In this document: piece by piece, positions 24,521 through 33,670 of the stretch
How the letters are laid out: each line of letters begins with the position of its first letter
Position numbering within the stretch: position 1 is the first letter of the stretch
NCBI GenBank assembly: GCA_963825305.1
Contig: CAWGTA010000016.1
Span: 248,001 to 312,000, forward strand
Length of the DNA stretch: 64,000 nucleotides
Reading direction: 5' to 3'
Origin: PSRJ01 sp963825305
GTDB lineage: Bacteria; Acidobacteriota; Terriglobia; Bryobacterales; Bryobacteraceae
The notes under the pieces: model-generated
The model's database searches: none
Seen by the model: only the letters and a program-made list of their open reading frames with translations
Told to the model about the DNA's origin: nothing
Translations under genes and position numbers: made by a program

Positions 24521-25607
24521 CTCCTCGTTGCGGATAGACCAAAGCGAGGTACTTCAGGATAGTATATATGTCTCCGTCGCGAGGCTGGCGGAAATCAAAC
24601 CCCTGGGAGCGGAAGTGGATGGCGGTGCCCCGGCTGGAAAGCCTCCAAGCCAGGAACGCGCAGCAATCCACCGCGTCCTCGAACCAGGCGTCGAATTCAG
24701 GCGCGATGTCGCGGTCCAGAAACATTTCCACCGTCTGCTCCTGCTCGCGCGCGAATTCGCGGATCTGCAAACTGCCCACGTGCGCAGTGGCTTTCCAATC
24801 CACATGGTGGGCGCTTTCAAACGCTTCGTAAGGCCGGATACGGTAGAAATCCTTGCCCAGACCGCGGTAATGCGTTTCGATCTCACCGGCCACTCCGAGA
24901 AACAAATCCTCAAAGCCGGGCTTGGGATCGAGGCACGGATAGACGATGTTTTCGCGGCGCAGCGTCACGCGGGCCGATTTCTCCAGGAAGCCGAATGGGA
25001 ACGACGTGGAGAGCGCAAAGCTGTTTTCGCGGTAGGTTCCCCTCTTGGGGAAGCGAACCTCCACCGTGGCTTCCAGCGTGGAGCCGGCCGTGAGGAGCGG
25101 GAAGTAGACTGCCGACTTGAGCGCCGGGCTGGACACGTGTTGAATGCCCTCGATCCGTATGGAGAATGACGGCAGAAGCCACTTCTGGTTGTGCACGAAC
25201 AAGCTTCCGGGAACCGTGCGCCCGGCCGAAACGTGCTCCGGCACCAGGAAATCCAGTTCCAGCGCGGCCAGGCATAGCCGGCTGACCAGCCCCGAGACCA
25301 GCAGAGTCGCGAGCATCGTGGCCAGGATGAGAAAGAGAAGGTTATTCGCCGAGACGACCGCGCCGAACCCGACCAGCAGGACGGCGAACGTGAACAACAG
25401 TCCGCCGTGGGTGATGCGGTAGCGGATGCGCCGGAGCAGCGCGCCTCGAAGTTGTTGCCAACGGATGCGCAATGGGGCTGTTTCTGATTCTACCGTGCAA
25501 GCGACACTAGTATCTGTAGGTTCGTCGATGGAAGAAAACAGGGTCGGGTTCCCTCGATCCCGCCAAGCCTTGCGAAAGCCGCTTTTGTTACGGTTGCGCG
25601 GAACCAA
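24378..25607 (-). CDS. DUF58 domain protein
   Basis: A 409-residue inner-membrane protein. Two adjacent transmembrane helices are near residues 68-110 (GLLFTFAVLLVGFGAVVS and LLFLILATMLATLLVSG). The cytoplasmic DUF58 domain follows with FYRIRPYEAFESAHHVDWKA, a variant of the usual YRPGDDxRxIDW, then REFAREQEQTVEMFLD and a MIDAS-like DRDI. DUF58 proteins usually accompany MoxR AAA+ ATPases and VWA proteins; neither is in this window. The N-terminal 45 residues look poorly coding, so the true start may be a TTG near 25472. The last 47 codons overlap the TonB receptor ORF in another frame. Confidence 0.8.
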   Translation of the reverse strand: MVPRNRNKSGFRKAWRDRGNPTLFSSIDEPTDTSVACTVESETAPLRIRWQQLRGALLRRIRYRITHGGLLFTFAVLLVGFGAVVSANNLLFLILATMLATLLVSGLVSRLCLAALELDFLVPEHVSAGRTVPGSLFVHNQKWLLPSFSIRIEGIQHVSSPALKSAVYFPLLTAGSTLEATVEVRFPKRGTYRENSFALSTSFPFGFLEKSARVTLRRENIVYPCLDPKPGFEDLFLGVAGEIETHYRGLGKDFYRIRPYEAFESAHHVDWKATAHVGSLQIREFAREQEQTVEMFLDRDIAPEFDAWFEDAVDCCAFLAWRLSSRGTAIHFRSQGFDFRQPRDGDIYTILKYLALVYPQRGDVPEAPVEEASYKIVFTPSGRRFREAGWVGALVLGPDELRAPRGTAG

Positions 25608-25631
25608 CCGAGCCGGAGATGAACGCAGTCC

Positions 25632-26048
25632 TCACTTAAGGATGAGCGATTTCAGCTTTTCGTGACTAACGGAATCGTCAATATACCCAATGGCGCCCGG
25701 CATGGACGCGATGTAATCAATCAGCGCCGCCTCGGAATCGAAAGATTGCGGCATGATTCCCTGTCCCGCAAACAACAACTTGCGCCAATCGCGACGAAAC
25801 TCCATATCGCTCTTGCCGACGTATTTCTTCAGAAAGGCCTCATGAACCGGCCCCGCTTTCAGCGTGACCGGAACAGCACGCGAGCCGTCTTTAAAGTTAC
25901 TGGAATCACCTGTAAAGATGTCGCGAAGATCGGATTTGCTGATTTCCGCAATCTTCACGCCGTGGTTGGCAACGATGACCTGCGCCTGGGCTGCAACCAA
26001 CCCGAACAGCGACCAGATAACTATTGAGAGCAACAGTCCAATCCTCAT
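25632..26048 (-). CDS. PstS-like periplasmic substrate-binding protein
   Basis: A 138-residue secreted protein with a signal peptide (MRIGLLLSIVIWSLFGLVAAQAQ, cleavage after AQA). The mature part resembles a single lobe of the phosphate-binding PBP-like fold: HGVKIAEISKSDLRDIFTGD and GSRAVPVTLKAGPVHEAF are typical of the short PstS-related proteins that accompany porins in other bacteria. At 138 residues it is far shorter than PstS (about 330), so it is either a compact binder or an accessory protein. It follows the porin gene by 24 bp on the same strand and was probably transcribed with it. Confidence 0.8.
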   Translation of the reverse strand: MRIGLLLSIVIWSLFGLVAAQAQVIVANHGVKIAEISKSDLRDIFTGDSSNFKDGSRAVPVTLKAGPVHEAFLKKYVGKSDMEFRRDWRKLLFAGQGIMPQSFDSEAALIDYIASMPGAIGYIDDSVSHEKLKSLILK

Positions 26049-26072
26049 AAGATTCCTCCCGATGTCCTTTTG

Positions 26073-27230
26073 TTAGAAGCTGAACCCGACTTTTGCAACC
26101 ACTACCTTAGTCTGCGGTTTCAGATCGCCCGGGTTGTCGAATCCATAAAAGCCTAAACCGGTACCGTCAATTAAGTGACCTTCCAGCTTCAAATAAAAAA
26201 ATGAATTGAAGTCGTATCGGCTTGACACAACCGAGTCACGGAAGTGATTCACCGGATCGGACTGATCGCTAGCCGCTACAACGTAGCGCGTGTAATAAAT
26301 TCCCACCTGCAATTTGTCGGTGAAGTGGTATCCGCCCATCGCAAACCAGGCGCGGGTATCCGACAGACTCGACGACGGCATTTCGCCGCCCCTCGCTACG
26401 TCGGTATACTGGACCAGCCTCATGTACTGCCCTGACACGAAAAACTTCCGCATGCCGTATTGCACATAATACGTTGGCCAGAAGGTAAGCGGTTCGCGAA
26501 ATGTTCCGTCCACCAGATTGCCCTTGGCGTTATACAGCATGAGGGATCCGCCCAACGCCAATCCCTTAACCGGTGTCTTCCAGCGCAGATCGAATCCCGG
26601 TGTGATGCCCCCCGGCCGCTTGGAGAAATCGATCCCCGACTGTTTGAAGCCCTCCATGTATCCATCGTTTGACGCATACGAGTAGTGGCCATAATAAACG
26701 CTATACCCCAGTTCACCCCGCCCCGCCCCCAGACGCACTCTGCCATAGAGTTCCGCTCCCAGTTGGGAGAGATTCGTGGTGCGCCAGTCGACCGCATACA
26801 TCGGTTCCGGGAGCAGTGACCATAAGTATCCGGGGTCCGCATCCTGTGTATCGTTAAAGAGTCCCCACCGGATTTTCACCTTTCCGGCACGTATTCCCAG
26901 CCATTGGTTCACTCTGTAGTCCGCCAGAGCCCAGTCCACGCCGGGAACCCAACTGCCGAACTGGCCCAACTTTGTCGAATGAAACTGCGCGCCGACACGC
27001 AGTCTGTGGGTTAACTGATCATTTATGTTTACAGCACCCTCGGTCCAGCCTGCGCTACCCGAGTTGGTATCCATACCAAGGTAGTTATTGCCGCCGCTGT
27101 AAACGAAACCTTGCGTGACAAAGCCATGAACCTGTGGCTTTAGATCCTCCTGAGCCATGAGAGCCCAGGGACCAAAGCCCATAACCAGCAGGAATGGAAG
27201 AAAACCCTTGATCGAAGACTTCACCGACAT
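26073..27230 (-). CDS. Outer-membrane porin-like beta-barrel
   Basis: A 385-residue secreted barrel. Signal peptide: FLPFLLVMGFGPWALMAQ. The mature part reads QVHGFVTQGFVYSGGNNYLG and continues with alternating aromatic strands such as LGIRAGKVKIRWGLFND, KLQVGIYYTRYVV and ends KVGFSF with terminal Phe. This is the pattern of a general or phosphate-selective porin (OprO/OprP-like in style), but no selectivity filter can be assigned. It precedes the PstS-like gene on the same strand, and the divergent neighbour is a chemotaxis receptor, giving a possible transport-plus-sensing unit. Confidence 0.82.
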   Translation of the reverse strand: MSVKSSIKGFLPFLLVMGFGPWALMAQEDLKPQVHGFVTQGFVYSGGNNYLGMDTNSGSAGWTEGAVNINDQLTHRLRVGAQFHSTKLGQFGSWVPGVDWALADYRVNQWLGIRAGKVKIRWGLFNDTQDADPGYLWSLLPEPMYAVDWRTTNLSQLGAELYGRVRLGAGRGELGYSVYYGHYSYASNDGYMEGFKQSGIDFSKRPGGITPGFDLRWKTPVKGLALGGSLMLYNAKGNLVDGTFREPLTFWPTYYVQYGMRKFFVSGQYMRLVQYTDVARGGEMPSSSLSDTRAWFAMGGYHFTDKLQVGIYYTRYVVAASDQSDPVNHFRDSVVSSRYDFNSFFYLKLEGHLIDGTGLGFYGFDNPGDLKPQTKVVVAKVGFSF

Positions 27231-27475
27231 TGTTCAGACCCTCATTTGGTTTATCGGTCTGCCACATAGAAAGCGTTAGAAAGCCAGTGAGTCGTGGTGG
27301 CCGAAAGGCGGGTGTACTGCGGATCCCGTTGCGCGCAAAGTATAAAGCCCTGCGGATTTTCTCCGATATGAATACAGGAGATGTTGCCCCAACTCAAACG
27401 CAGATGTTGGATATGTAAGCTCGGAGCAAGCCTGAAAGGCGCTAACTCTTCTGAAGTGAGCTGAGACAGAGAGAC

Positions 27476-28909
27476 ATGAAGCAGCTAAATATTACGGCAA
27501 AGATCTGGATGAGTATTGGAGTATTTGTCCTAGGTTACGTGCTCTCCACGATGCTTGGCCAGTTTCAAGGGCGGCGGACGGAAACCAGGCTTCGGGAAAC
27601 CTCCGCAGCGCTATTTCCGGCAGCCCAGCGAACGCAAGATGCGGAAACGGCGTTCGAACGGATGGTGAAAGACTTCAGCGATGCGGTGATCACGCAGGAT
27701 AAAAGCGGCTTGGATCGTGCCGGCGAGGATGGCCAGAAAACCGTAGAGACACTCAAATCTGTGGCGGCCGTTCCCGGTCTCTCGAGCGAACGTGCGGCCG
27801 AGGCCCAGAAGCTGAGCTCCGCAACCGAGCAGTTGCTGATCGAGGCGCGCGCGACCTATGGATCGGTCCTTATAAATCCGGCCGGTATGAACGCGCAAAC
27901 TCAGGAGCAGCTGCGAGGAATTGCCGTTCGGACCGACCAACTTAAAACGTCCCTGGCCAAAACCAGAGGGCTGCTTTCCAAGGATCTGCAGAACCAGTTG
28001 AGCGCGGTCGCAGAAAGCTCCTCCAAACAGCGCGGGATAGCCTTGATTTTGTTTGCCGGTACTCTCATCCTGTCGGCCGTGGTCGTGAGCCTCACGATTC
28101 GCCGTTCTATCACCGGTCCAGTACTGCGCGTGATTGACGGCGTGCAATTGGCCGCAAACGGGGCTGCCAACGCCTCTCAAGACATGTCGGAGTGCAGTCA
28201 GGCGGTACAGCACGATGCCCAGGAGCAGGCCGCTTGCATCGAAGAGACTTCGGCTTCACTGGCGGAGATCTCCGCCACTGCGGAGCAGAATGCCACCCGG
28301 GCCGGTGAAGCGGACGGCCTGATGCAACAGGCCCGCGATACCGTGACGAATGCGTCCCAAGCGATGAACGACCTCACCACATCCATGGAGCTGGTCTCCA
28401 AGTCCAGCAACCAGGTGGCCGGCGTACTGAAAAGCATCGATGAGATTGCATTTCACACCAACATTCTGGCGTTGAACGCCGCTGTGGAAGCGGCACGCGC
28501 GGGTGAAGCCGGCGCGGGCTTCAGTGTGGTCGCCGATGAAGTACGGGCGCTGGCACAACGCGCCGCGGATGCTGCCCGCAATAGCGCCGACATTATCGAG
28601 AAAACCATCGCCGATGTCGGTCGAGGGGTTGGCCTGGTATCCCAAGCCCATAACTCCTTCGAGCAGGTTTCGGCTACGATCGCCAGCGGAAGCGAGATGG
28701 TGAGCCAGATTGCCGCCAGCAGCCAGGAACAAGCGCGCGGCGTGAGTCACATCAGCCAGGCCATCTCTCGTATCGAGAAGGTTACCCAGAACAACGCTGC
28801 CAACGCGCATCGAACCGCGGAAGTGGCGGCCGCCATGGGCGATCAGGTAACGGCCACACGGAAACATCTGGATCAATTGGTCGCTCTGGTGGGACTCCAG
28901 AGCCGCTAG
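27476..28909 (+). CDS. Methyl-accepting chemotaxis protein
   Basis: A 477-residue transmembrane chemoreceptor. Helix 1 is about residues 8-28 (KIWMSIGVFVLGYVLSTML); the periplasmic part (about 30-185) is a helical four-helix-bundle-type sensor; helix 2 is about 188-212 (IALILFAGTLILSAVVVSL). A short HAMP-like stretch leads to the cytoplasmic helical hairpin with the invariant tip IDEIAFHTNILALNAAVEAA and RAGEAGAGFSVVADEVRALA. Such proteins control CheA. No che genes are in the window. It is divergent from the porin and PstS-like genes and could respond to the same ligand. The 3' end overlaps the MOSC gene by 4 bp. Confidence 0.92.
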   Translation: MKQLNITAKIWMSIGVFVLGYVLSTMLGQFQGRRTETRLRETSAALFPAAQRTQDAETAFERMVKDFSDAVITQDKSGLDRAGEDGQKTVETLKSVAAVPGLSSERAAEAQKLSSATEQLLIEARATYGSVLINPAGMNAQTQEQLRGIAVRTDQLKTSLAKTRGLLSKDLQNQLSAVAESSSKQRGIALILFAGTLILSAVVVSLTIRRSITGPVLRVIDGVQLAANGAANASQDMSECSQAVQHDAQEQAACIEETSASLAEISATAEQNATRAGEADGLMQQARDTVTNASQAMNDLTTSMELVSKSSNQVAGVLKSIDEIAFHTNILALNAAVEAARAGEAGAGFSVVADEVRALAQRAADAARNSADIIEKTIADVGRGVGLVSQAHNSFEQVSATIASGSEMVSQIAASSQEQARGVSHISQAISRIEKVTQNNAANAHRTAEVAAAMGDQVTATRKHLDQLVALVGLQSR

Positions 28910-29562
28910 AGCGGCATCTTCTCCAGGCGCTCGCGGAAGTACTCCTTCCAACTCTCGGGCAACGCCGCAACTCGCAGCGCCCGCCGGACCGAGGTGACAT
29001 CATCGTCGTCATACCTTCGTTCCGCGTACAGGCGCGTGATTTCCGAGACTGGAACGCCGTTTGGATCCCGGACAATCACCTTGATCTCATCGCCCGCGCC
29101 GACTTCTCCCTCGCGCGTGACGGCCAGGTAGAAACCCGTCCGGCGGCTGGCGAAGAATCGCTTCACCATGTCTTTGAATTGAAATCTCACGCCCAGTTTG
29201 TAGCAAGGGAGGCGAGGCTGCGTCACAATCGCTTCCGCGGAACCAACCGAGATCCGATCGCCCAAATGGACCGCATCTTCTAGCAAACCGTCGGTCGTAA
29301 AGTTTTCTCCAAATGCGCCCATCGGCAACTCCTGGCCGGGGAGCTCTTTCCCCCAGTAATCGTAGTGTACGAGCGGGTAGCAGTACACGGCCTTAAACTC
29401 TCCTCCGTGGACGGTGAGATCCGCCTGCCGGTCGCCGTCCAGATTCAGCTTCCGCATAGCAACACGCCCTTCGACCGGTTGCTTGTAGATACCGGTAGTC
29501 ACTTTCATCCCCAGCCAGGCCACTTCGCGGGGTAGTCCCACGTTCACTGAGACGAGCCTCAT
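28906..29562 (-). CDS. MOSC-domain protein (YiiM-like)
   Basis: A 218-residue protein with the MOSC (MoCo sulfurase C-terminal) domain. The conserved motifs are LNLDGDRQADLTVHGGEFKA and PMGAFGENFTTDGL, with the catalytic cysteine in TQPRLPCYKLGVRF. A C-terminal 3-alpha extension (VSEITRLYAERRYDD) is typical of YiiM. YiiM-like enzymes use the molybdenum cofactor to reduce N-hydroxylated compounds such as 6-N-hydroxylaminopurine. Soluble; no signal. Its start is 23 bp from the divergent DapA-family gene, so the two promoters overlap. Confidence 0.9.
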   Translation of the reverse strand: MRLVSVNVGLPREVAWLGMKVTTGIYKQPVEGRVAMRKLNLDGDRQADLTVHGGEFKAVYCYPLVHYDYWGKELPGQELPMGAFGENFTTDGLLEDAVHLGDRISVGSAEAIVTQPRLPCYKLGVRFQFKDMVKRFFASRRTGFYLAVTREGEVGAGDEIKVIVRDPNGVPVSEITRLYAERRYDDDDVTSVRRALRVAALPESWKEYFRERLEKMPL

Positions 29563-29585
29563 ACTGATATCGTGTAGGTTTAACG

Positions 29586-30470
29586 ATGAAACTACAAGGT
29601 ATCTTTCCGGCGATGGCCACCCCCTTCGACCACGCCGGCAATCTGTACATCACCAAGATCCAACACAACGTCGAGAAGTGGAATCGCGCCGGCTTGGCCG
29701 GGTACCTGGTCTGCGGATCCACCGGCGAAGACGTGTTCCTTTCCGCGGAAGAGAAATGCACGCTCTGGGAGCAGGTCGCCAAGTATGCGGCGCCGGAGAA
29801 GCTCTTGATCTACGGCACCGGCATGGAAAGCGTGCGGGAAACCGTGTGCCTCACCAACCGCGCCGCCGAACTGGGCGCGCACGCGGCCCTGGTGCGCACT
29901 CCCCACTATTTCAAGAATCAGATGACGCGCATGGAAACGCAGATGCTGTACTTTCGTGCGGTCGCCGACCAGGCCAAGATTCCGGTCCTCCTCTATAGCT
30001 TCCCCCAAGTTACGGGCGTGGATCTTGCGGGCGATGCGGTGGCGGCGCTCTCCGAGCATCCCAACATCATCGGGATCAAGGACAGCTCCGGAAATGTCGA
30101 GCGCGTCATGCACATCGTGCGCGAAGCCCGGCCGGGTTTTCAAGTGCTGGTGGGTTCCGCGCACGTGCTGCTGCCCGCGCTGATGATGGGCGCGTCGGGC
30201 GGCATTCTGGCCTATGCCAACGCGGCGCCGTACTCCGCCATCGCGATATGGGAAGCGTTTCGCACGCGCGAAGAAGAGGCCGCGCGCGACTGGCAGAATC
30301 GCATCAGCCGCCCGGCCACTTTGATCGGGTCGAAGTACGGCATCCCCGGCCTGAAGCACGCCATGGATCTGAACGGCTACTACGGAGGGCCGCCCCGCCT
30401 GCCTTTGAGTGTGCCGACTCCCGCCGCCAAAAAAGAAATCGAAGAGGCGTTCAAAGACCTCAAGGGGTAA
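29586..30470 (+). CDS. DHDPS/NAL-superfamily aldolase
   Basis: A 294-residue class I aldolase or hydrolase of the dihydrodipicolinate synthase/N-acetylneuraminate lyase superfamily. Schiff-base Lys165 is in GIKDSSG; Tyr137 is in LLYSFP where DapA has YNxP. The substrate-carboxylate motif GTTGE is here GSTGED (44-49), which suggests a substrate other than DapA's. Residues in the C-terminal part (GGILAYANAAP) are typical of the barrel. Acts on a 2-oxo acid, forming it from pyruvate and an aldehyde or the reverse; identity unknown. Its 3' end overlaps murJ by 11 bp (convergent). Confidence 0.88.
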   Translation: MKLQGIFPAMATPFDHAGNLYITKIQHNVEKWNRAGLAGYLVCGSTGEDVFLSAEEKCTLWEQVAKYAAPEKLLIYGTGMESVRETVCLTNRAAELGAHAALVRTPHYFKNQMTRMETQMLYFRAVADQAKIPVLLYSFPQVTGVDLAGDAVAALSEHPNIIGIKDSSGNVERVMHIVREARPGFQVLVGSAHVLLPALMMGASGGILAYANAAPYSAIAIWEAFRTREEEAARDWQNRISRPATLIGSKYGIPGLKHAMDLNGYYGGPPRLPLSVPTPAAKKEIEEAFKDLKG

Positions 30471-32022
30471 GGCGCAGAACTCTCCGGAACAGTTGCACGC
30501 ATTCCTCGACGCGGAGCAGATACGCGGCGCCGAAGTACACGATTCCGTAGGGAGCCAGGATCGCGATGCCGGCCATGATGGGGTTCAGGCGGCCGATCGC
30601 TAATTTCACGCCCCACGCAACGGCCGCCCCGGCCGCCGCCGCCAGCCACAGCTTCGCGGTGAGCACCGCCGCCAGGCCGGTCCGCCCGATGCGCGCATTC
30701 AACGTCCGCCGCAACAGCGTGAACTCCACCCATCCGGCCACGCCCGCTGATGCCGTCAAGCCGGCCACGCCCCAGCGCTGTTCAATGCCGATCCAGCCGG
30801 GCAGACGAACCGCGGCGAGGTACCCAAGCCCGGTGGTGAGCGCCACCCGAATTGCGGCGTATCGCAAGGGTGTGCGTGTGTCGCGCATTGCGTAATACGT
30901 AGATGAGTAGAGCCTGCCCAGCGTGGATGCCAGAAGTCCGACCGCCGACCCCGCGAGGATTGCCCAGACATACAGAGAATTGCCATGATTGAAGCGACCC
31001 CTCTGGAACAGCGCTGCGGTAATCACGTCTCCTAGAGCCAGAAACGCCATGGCCGAAGGCACAATGAAAAACGCGATCCGCTGCAAGCCGGCATTCAGGC
31101 GCTCCCGCAAAAGCCGTGCGATCTGTTCCTGGTCTCCTACCGCGCTCGACATCGCCGGCAGTTCGGCGGCCGAGATCGACATCCCGAACAGGCTCACCGG
31201 CAACAGGTACAGCGTCTGTGCGTTCGTCAACCCCGACACGGCGCTCGGTCCCAGCAGGCTAGCCAGCAGCGAGTCGACATACGCGCTGATCTGCACCACA
31301 CCGCGGCTGACGAATACTGGACCGAAGTTTCGTAGCACTTCGCGCACTCGTGGGGCGTGGGTGTCCGGGCGCACCCGCAACCGCTTCACCAAGCGCAGCA
31401 CCACCGGCAACTGCACGCCGAACTGCAACGCGCTGCCGGCCACCGAACCCCACGCCAGAATCACCGCCAGCGAATCCAGTGGACGTCCACCGAACGCCAC
31501 CAGGGTCCCAATCATCGCGACATTCCAAAATACCGGCGCCGTGTAGGACAGGAAAAAGCGCCTGTGGCTGTTCAATATGCCCAGGCACCACGCCGAGAGC
31601 ACTAGCAGGCCCACCCCCGGAAACAAAATGCGCACCAGGCGAATGGTGAGCTCTCGTTGCGCGCCGTGAAACCCCGGCGCAATCGCGAAGATCAGGTACG
31701 GCGTGACCAGCACGCCTAGCAGAACTAGCACTGCGGTGGTGAGCGCCAGTATGGCAGCGATAGCGCCGGCTACGCGACCAGCCTCCTCTTCGTCGTGCTC
31801 GGCAAGAAGGCGCGCATAAACCGGAATAAACGATGCCGAGAGCACGCCCTCGCCGAACAGGTTCTGCAGAAAGTTTGGAATCCGCAATGCCTGGTTGAAG
31901 GCGTCCGCGACATTCGACAGCCCAAAATAGGCATTAAAAACACTCTGCCGGACCAACCCTACCAGGCGGCTGAGCAGAATACCCGCTCCGACCAGGAACG
32001 CATGGCGCCCCGTTCGTTCCAC
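30460..32022 (-). CDS. murJ: Lipid II flippase MurJ (MviN)
   Basis: A 520-residue inner-membrane protein of the MOP superfamily with about 14 helices. The N-terminal GILLSRLVGLVRQSVFNAYF and DAFNQALRIPNFLQNLFGEG are the MurJ hallmarks, followed by SASFIPVYARLL with the conserved pore arginine region. MurJ moves lipid II across the membrane for peptidoglycan synthesis and is essential. The start is a GTG at 32022 that overlaps the preceding stop by one base (TAGTG), so translation is coupled to the dehydrogenase gene. It is last in the mscS-nudix-dehydrogenase-murJ operon. Confidence 0.93.
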   Translation of the reverse strand: MERTGRHAFLVGAGILLSRLVGLVRQSVFNAYFGLSNVADAFNQALRIPNFLQNLFGEGVLSASFIPVYARLLAEHDEEEAGRVAGAIAAILALTTAVLVLLGVLVTPYLIFAIAPGFHGAQRELTIRLVRILFPGVGLLVLSAWCLGILNSHRRFFLSYTAPVFWNVAMIGTLVAFGGRPLDSLAVILAWGSVAGSALQFGVQLPVVLRLVKRLRVRPDTHAPRVREVLRNFGPVFVSRGVVQISAYVDSLLASLLGPSAVSGLTNAQTLYLLPVSLFGMSISAAELPAMSSAVGDQEQIARLLRERLNAGLQRIAFFIVPSAMAFLALGDVITAALFQRGRFNHGNSLYVWAILAGSAVGLLASTLGRLYSSTYYAMRDTRTPLRYAAIRVALTTGLGYLAAVRLPGWIGIEQRWGVAGLTASAGVAGWVEFTLLRRTLNARIGRTGLAAVLTAKLWLAAAAGAAVAWGVKLAIGRLNPIMAGIAILAPYGIVYFGAAYLLRVEECVQLFRRVLRLTP

Positions 32023-33086
32023 TAAGCCAGTTTCTCCAGCACGGCTGTGGTCACCTCTTCCGTGCTGCTCTTGCCGCCAAGATCGGGCGGGAGCACTCTT
32101 CCCTCCGCCAGCACCGCGGCCACCGCCGCGTTTACCTCTTGGGCAGCCAATGTCATTTCCAGGTGCTCCAGCATCATCGCCGCGCTGAGGATGGCGGCCA
32201 GCGGATTCACAATTCCTTTGCCCGCGATATCGGGGGCCGATCCGTGCACCGGCTCGAACATGGACGGGAAGCGCCGCTCTGGATCGAGATTGGCGCTGGC
32301 GGCCAGCCCCATGCTCCCGATGATCGCCGCCGAAAGATCGCTGAGGATATCGGCGAAGAGATTGGATCCGACCACCACATCGAAGCTCTGCGGGCGGCGC
32401 ACAAAGTTCATGGCTGCCGCGTCCACCAACAGCGATTCGGTCTCGACGTCGGGGTAGCGCGCGGCGACTTCCTGAAAGGTGTTATCCCACAAAACCATGC
32501 TGTAGCCCTGCGCGTTCGACTTGGTGACGGAAGTGACCCGCTTCTTCTGGTTGCGTTTCACCGCCAGTTCGAACGCAAACCGCACGATGCGCTCGATGCC
32601 GCGCCGCGTGAACACGCTGGTCTGGATCGCGATCTCTTCCGGCTGGCGCTGGTAAACGAAGCCGCCCACCTGCGCGTATTCGCCCTCGGTGTTCTCGCGC
32701 ACCACCACGAAATCGATCTCGCCTCCTTTGTGCCCCACCAGCGGCGAACTGACGCCCGGATAAAGGTACGCCGGCCGCACATTGGCGTATTGATCGAAAA
32801 TTCGCCGGATGGGCAGCAGCAGGCCATTGAGCGTGATGTGGTCGGGTATCTGCGGATGGCCAACGGCTCCCAGATAAATGGCGTCGCAAGGCTGCAGCAG
32901 GTCGATGGCGCCAGCCGGCATCATGGTGCCCCAGCGGAAATAATGCTCGGCGCCCCAGTCGAAATCCTCAAACGCGAAGGTGACGTTGTGTTTTTTCCCG
33001 GCCGCTTCCAAAACGCGTTTGCCTTGCGGGATGACCTCGGGGCCGACGCCGTCGCCCGCGATCACCGCGATAGTGAAGGTCTTCAT
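32022..33086 (-). CDS. Isopropylmalate/tartrate/D-malate dehydrogenase family enzyme
   Basis: A 354-residue NAD-dependent beta-decarboxylating dehydrogenase. Motifs: IAGDGVGPEV near residue 10, VVVRENTEGEYAQVGG, VTKSNAQGYSMVLW with the catalytic Lys, and the family-defining FVRRPQSFDVVVGSNLFADI and FEPVHGSAPDIAGKGI. The residues around NTEGEY and lack of the usual leucine-biosynthesis neighbours favour tartrate or D-malate dehydrogenase over 3-isopropylmalate dehydrogenase (LeuB), but these cannot be separated from sequence alone. The 4-bp overlap with the nudix gene shows cotranscription. Confidence 0.88.
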   Translation of the reverse strand: MKTFTIAVIAGDGVGPEVIPQGKRVLEAAGKKHNVTFAFEDFDWGAEHYFRWGTMMPAGAIDLLQPCDAIYLGAVGHPQIPDHITLNGLLLPIRRIFDQYANVRPAYLYPGVSSPLVGHKGGEIDFVVVRENTEGEYAQVGGFVYQRQPEEIAIQTSVFTRRGIERIVRFAFELAVKRNQKKRVTSVTKSNAQGYSMVLWDNTFQEVAARYPDVETESLLVDAAAMNFVRRPQSFDVVVGSNLFADILSDLSAAIIGSMGLAASANLDPERRFPSMFEPVHGSAPDIAGKGIVNPLAAILSAAMMLEHLEMTLAAQEVNAAVAAVLAEGRVLPPDLGGKSSTEEVTTAVLEKLA

Positions 33087-33670
33087 CTTGTCGAAGACAA
33101 TTCTCGCACGCGGGCATACGCCCGGCGCAGGTTGTCCGGCACCTGGTAGCGGTCGAAGTCGTCAGGTGCGCACCAGGCGATGGCGAGCGACTCGTCGGAC
33201 AGACGAAACTCATCAGAGAGCGCGCGAAACATAAATAACAGATCGTGGTGCAGGTGGTACGGCTCGGAACCTTTGGCGGGAATCCCGTGCACGTCGGCTC
33301 CGGCCAACAGGGGAACGCCGCCGGCAGCCAATGGAACGCCGGTCTCTTCGATGACTTCGCGCCGGGCGCTCTCCCAGATCTCGGCGTCTTCCGGTTCCAC
33401 ATGCCCACCCGGAGCCAGCCAGCGATCGAGCCGCCCGTGGTGGACCAGCAGCACGCGCGCACCATCGTGAGCCAGAACCAGGCCCGTGCATGTGACGTGA
33501 CCCGGGGTGAACTGATGGCGCGAGAACGGCGCCGGAGAGCAGGCCAGTAGCATGACCGTCAGATCGCAGCTTTTGAGGGCCGCTCCGTCCCCAGTGCCCT
33601 GCCCGTTCAAGGAGTCGGCGAAGCTGCCGATCAATCTCGCTACCGCCCGAGGGTCAATCATGACCCGCAT
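33083..33670 (-). CDS. NUDIX hydrolase
   Basis: About 195 residues, starting MRVMIDPRAVARLIGSF. The Nudix box GGHVEPEDAEIWESARREVI followed by EETG is present, with a short insertion relative to the standard Gx5Ex7REUxEExGU. The strand LVHHGRLDRWLAPGG precedes it. Such enzymes cleave nucleoside diphosphate-linked compounds with Mg2+; the substrate is unknown. The start could be ATG 33670 or 33661, both inside the 3' end of mscS. The overlap at both ends (mscS and dehydrogenase) marks a single transcript. Confidence 0.85.
   Translation of the reverse strand: MRVMIDPRAVARLIGSFADSLNGQGTGDGAALKSCDLTVMLLACSPAPFSRHQFTPGHVTCTGLVLAHDGARVLLVHHGRLDRWLAPGGHVEPEDAEIWESARREVIEETGVPLAAGGVPLLAGADVHGIPAKGSEPYHLHHDLLFMFRALSDEFRLSDESLAIAWCAPDDFDRYQVPDNLRRAYARVRELSSTR

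Noticed and set aside
27230..27418. Plus-strand 62-codon ORF upstream of the chemoreceptor
   Set aside because: No ribosome-binding site and no protein-like pattern; it lies in the divergent promoter region.
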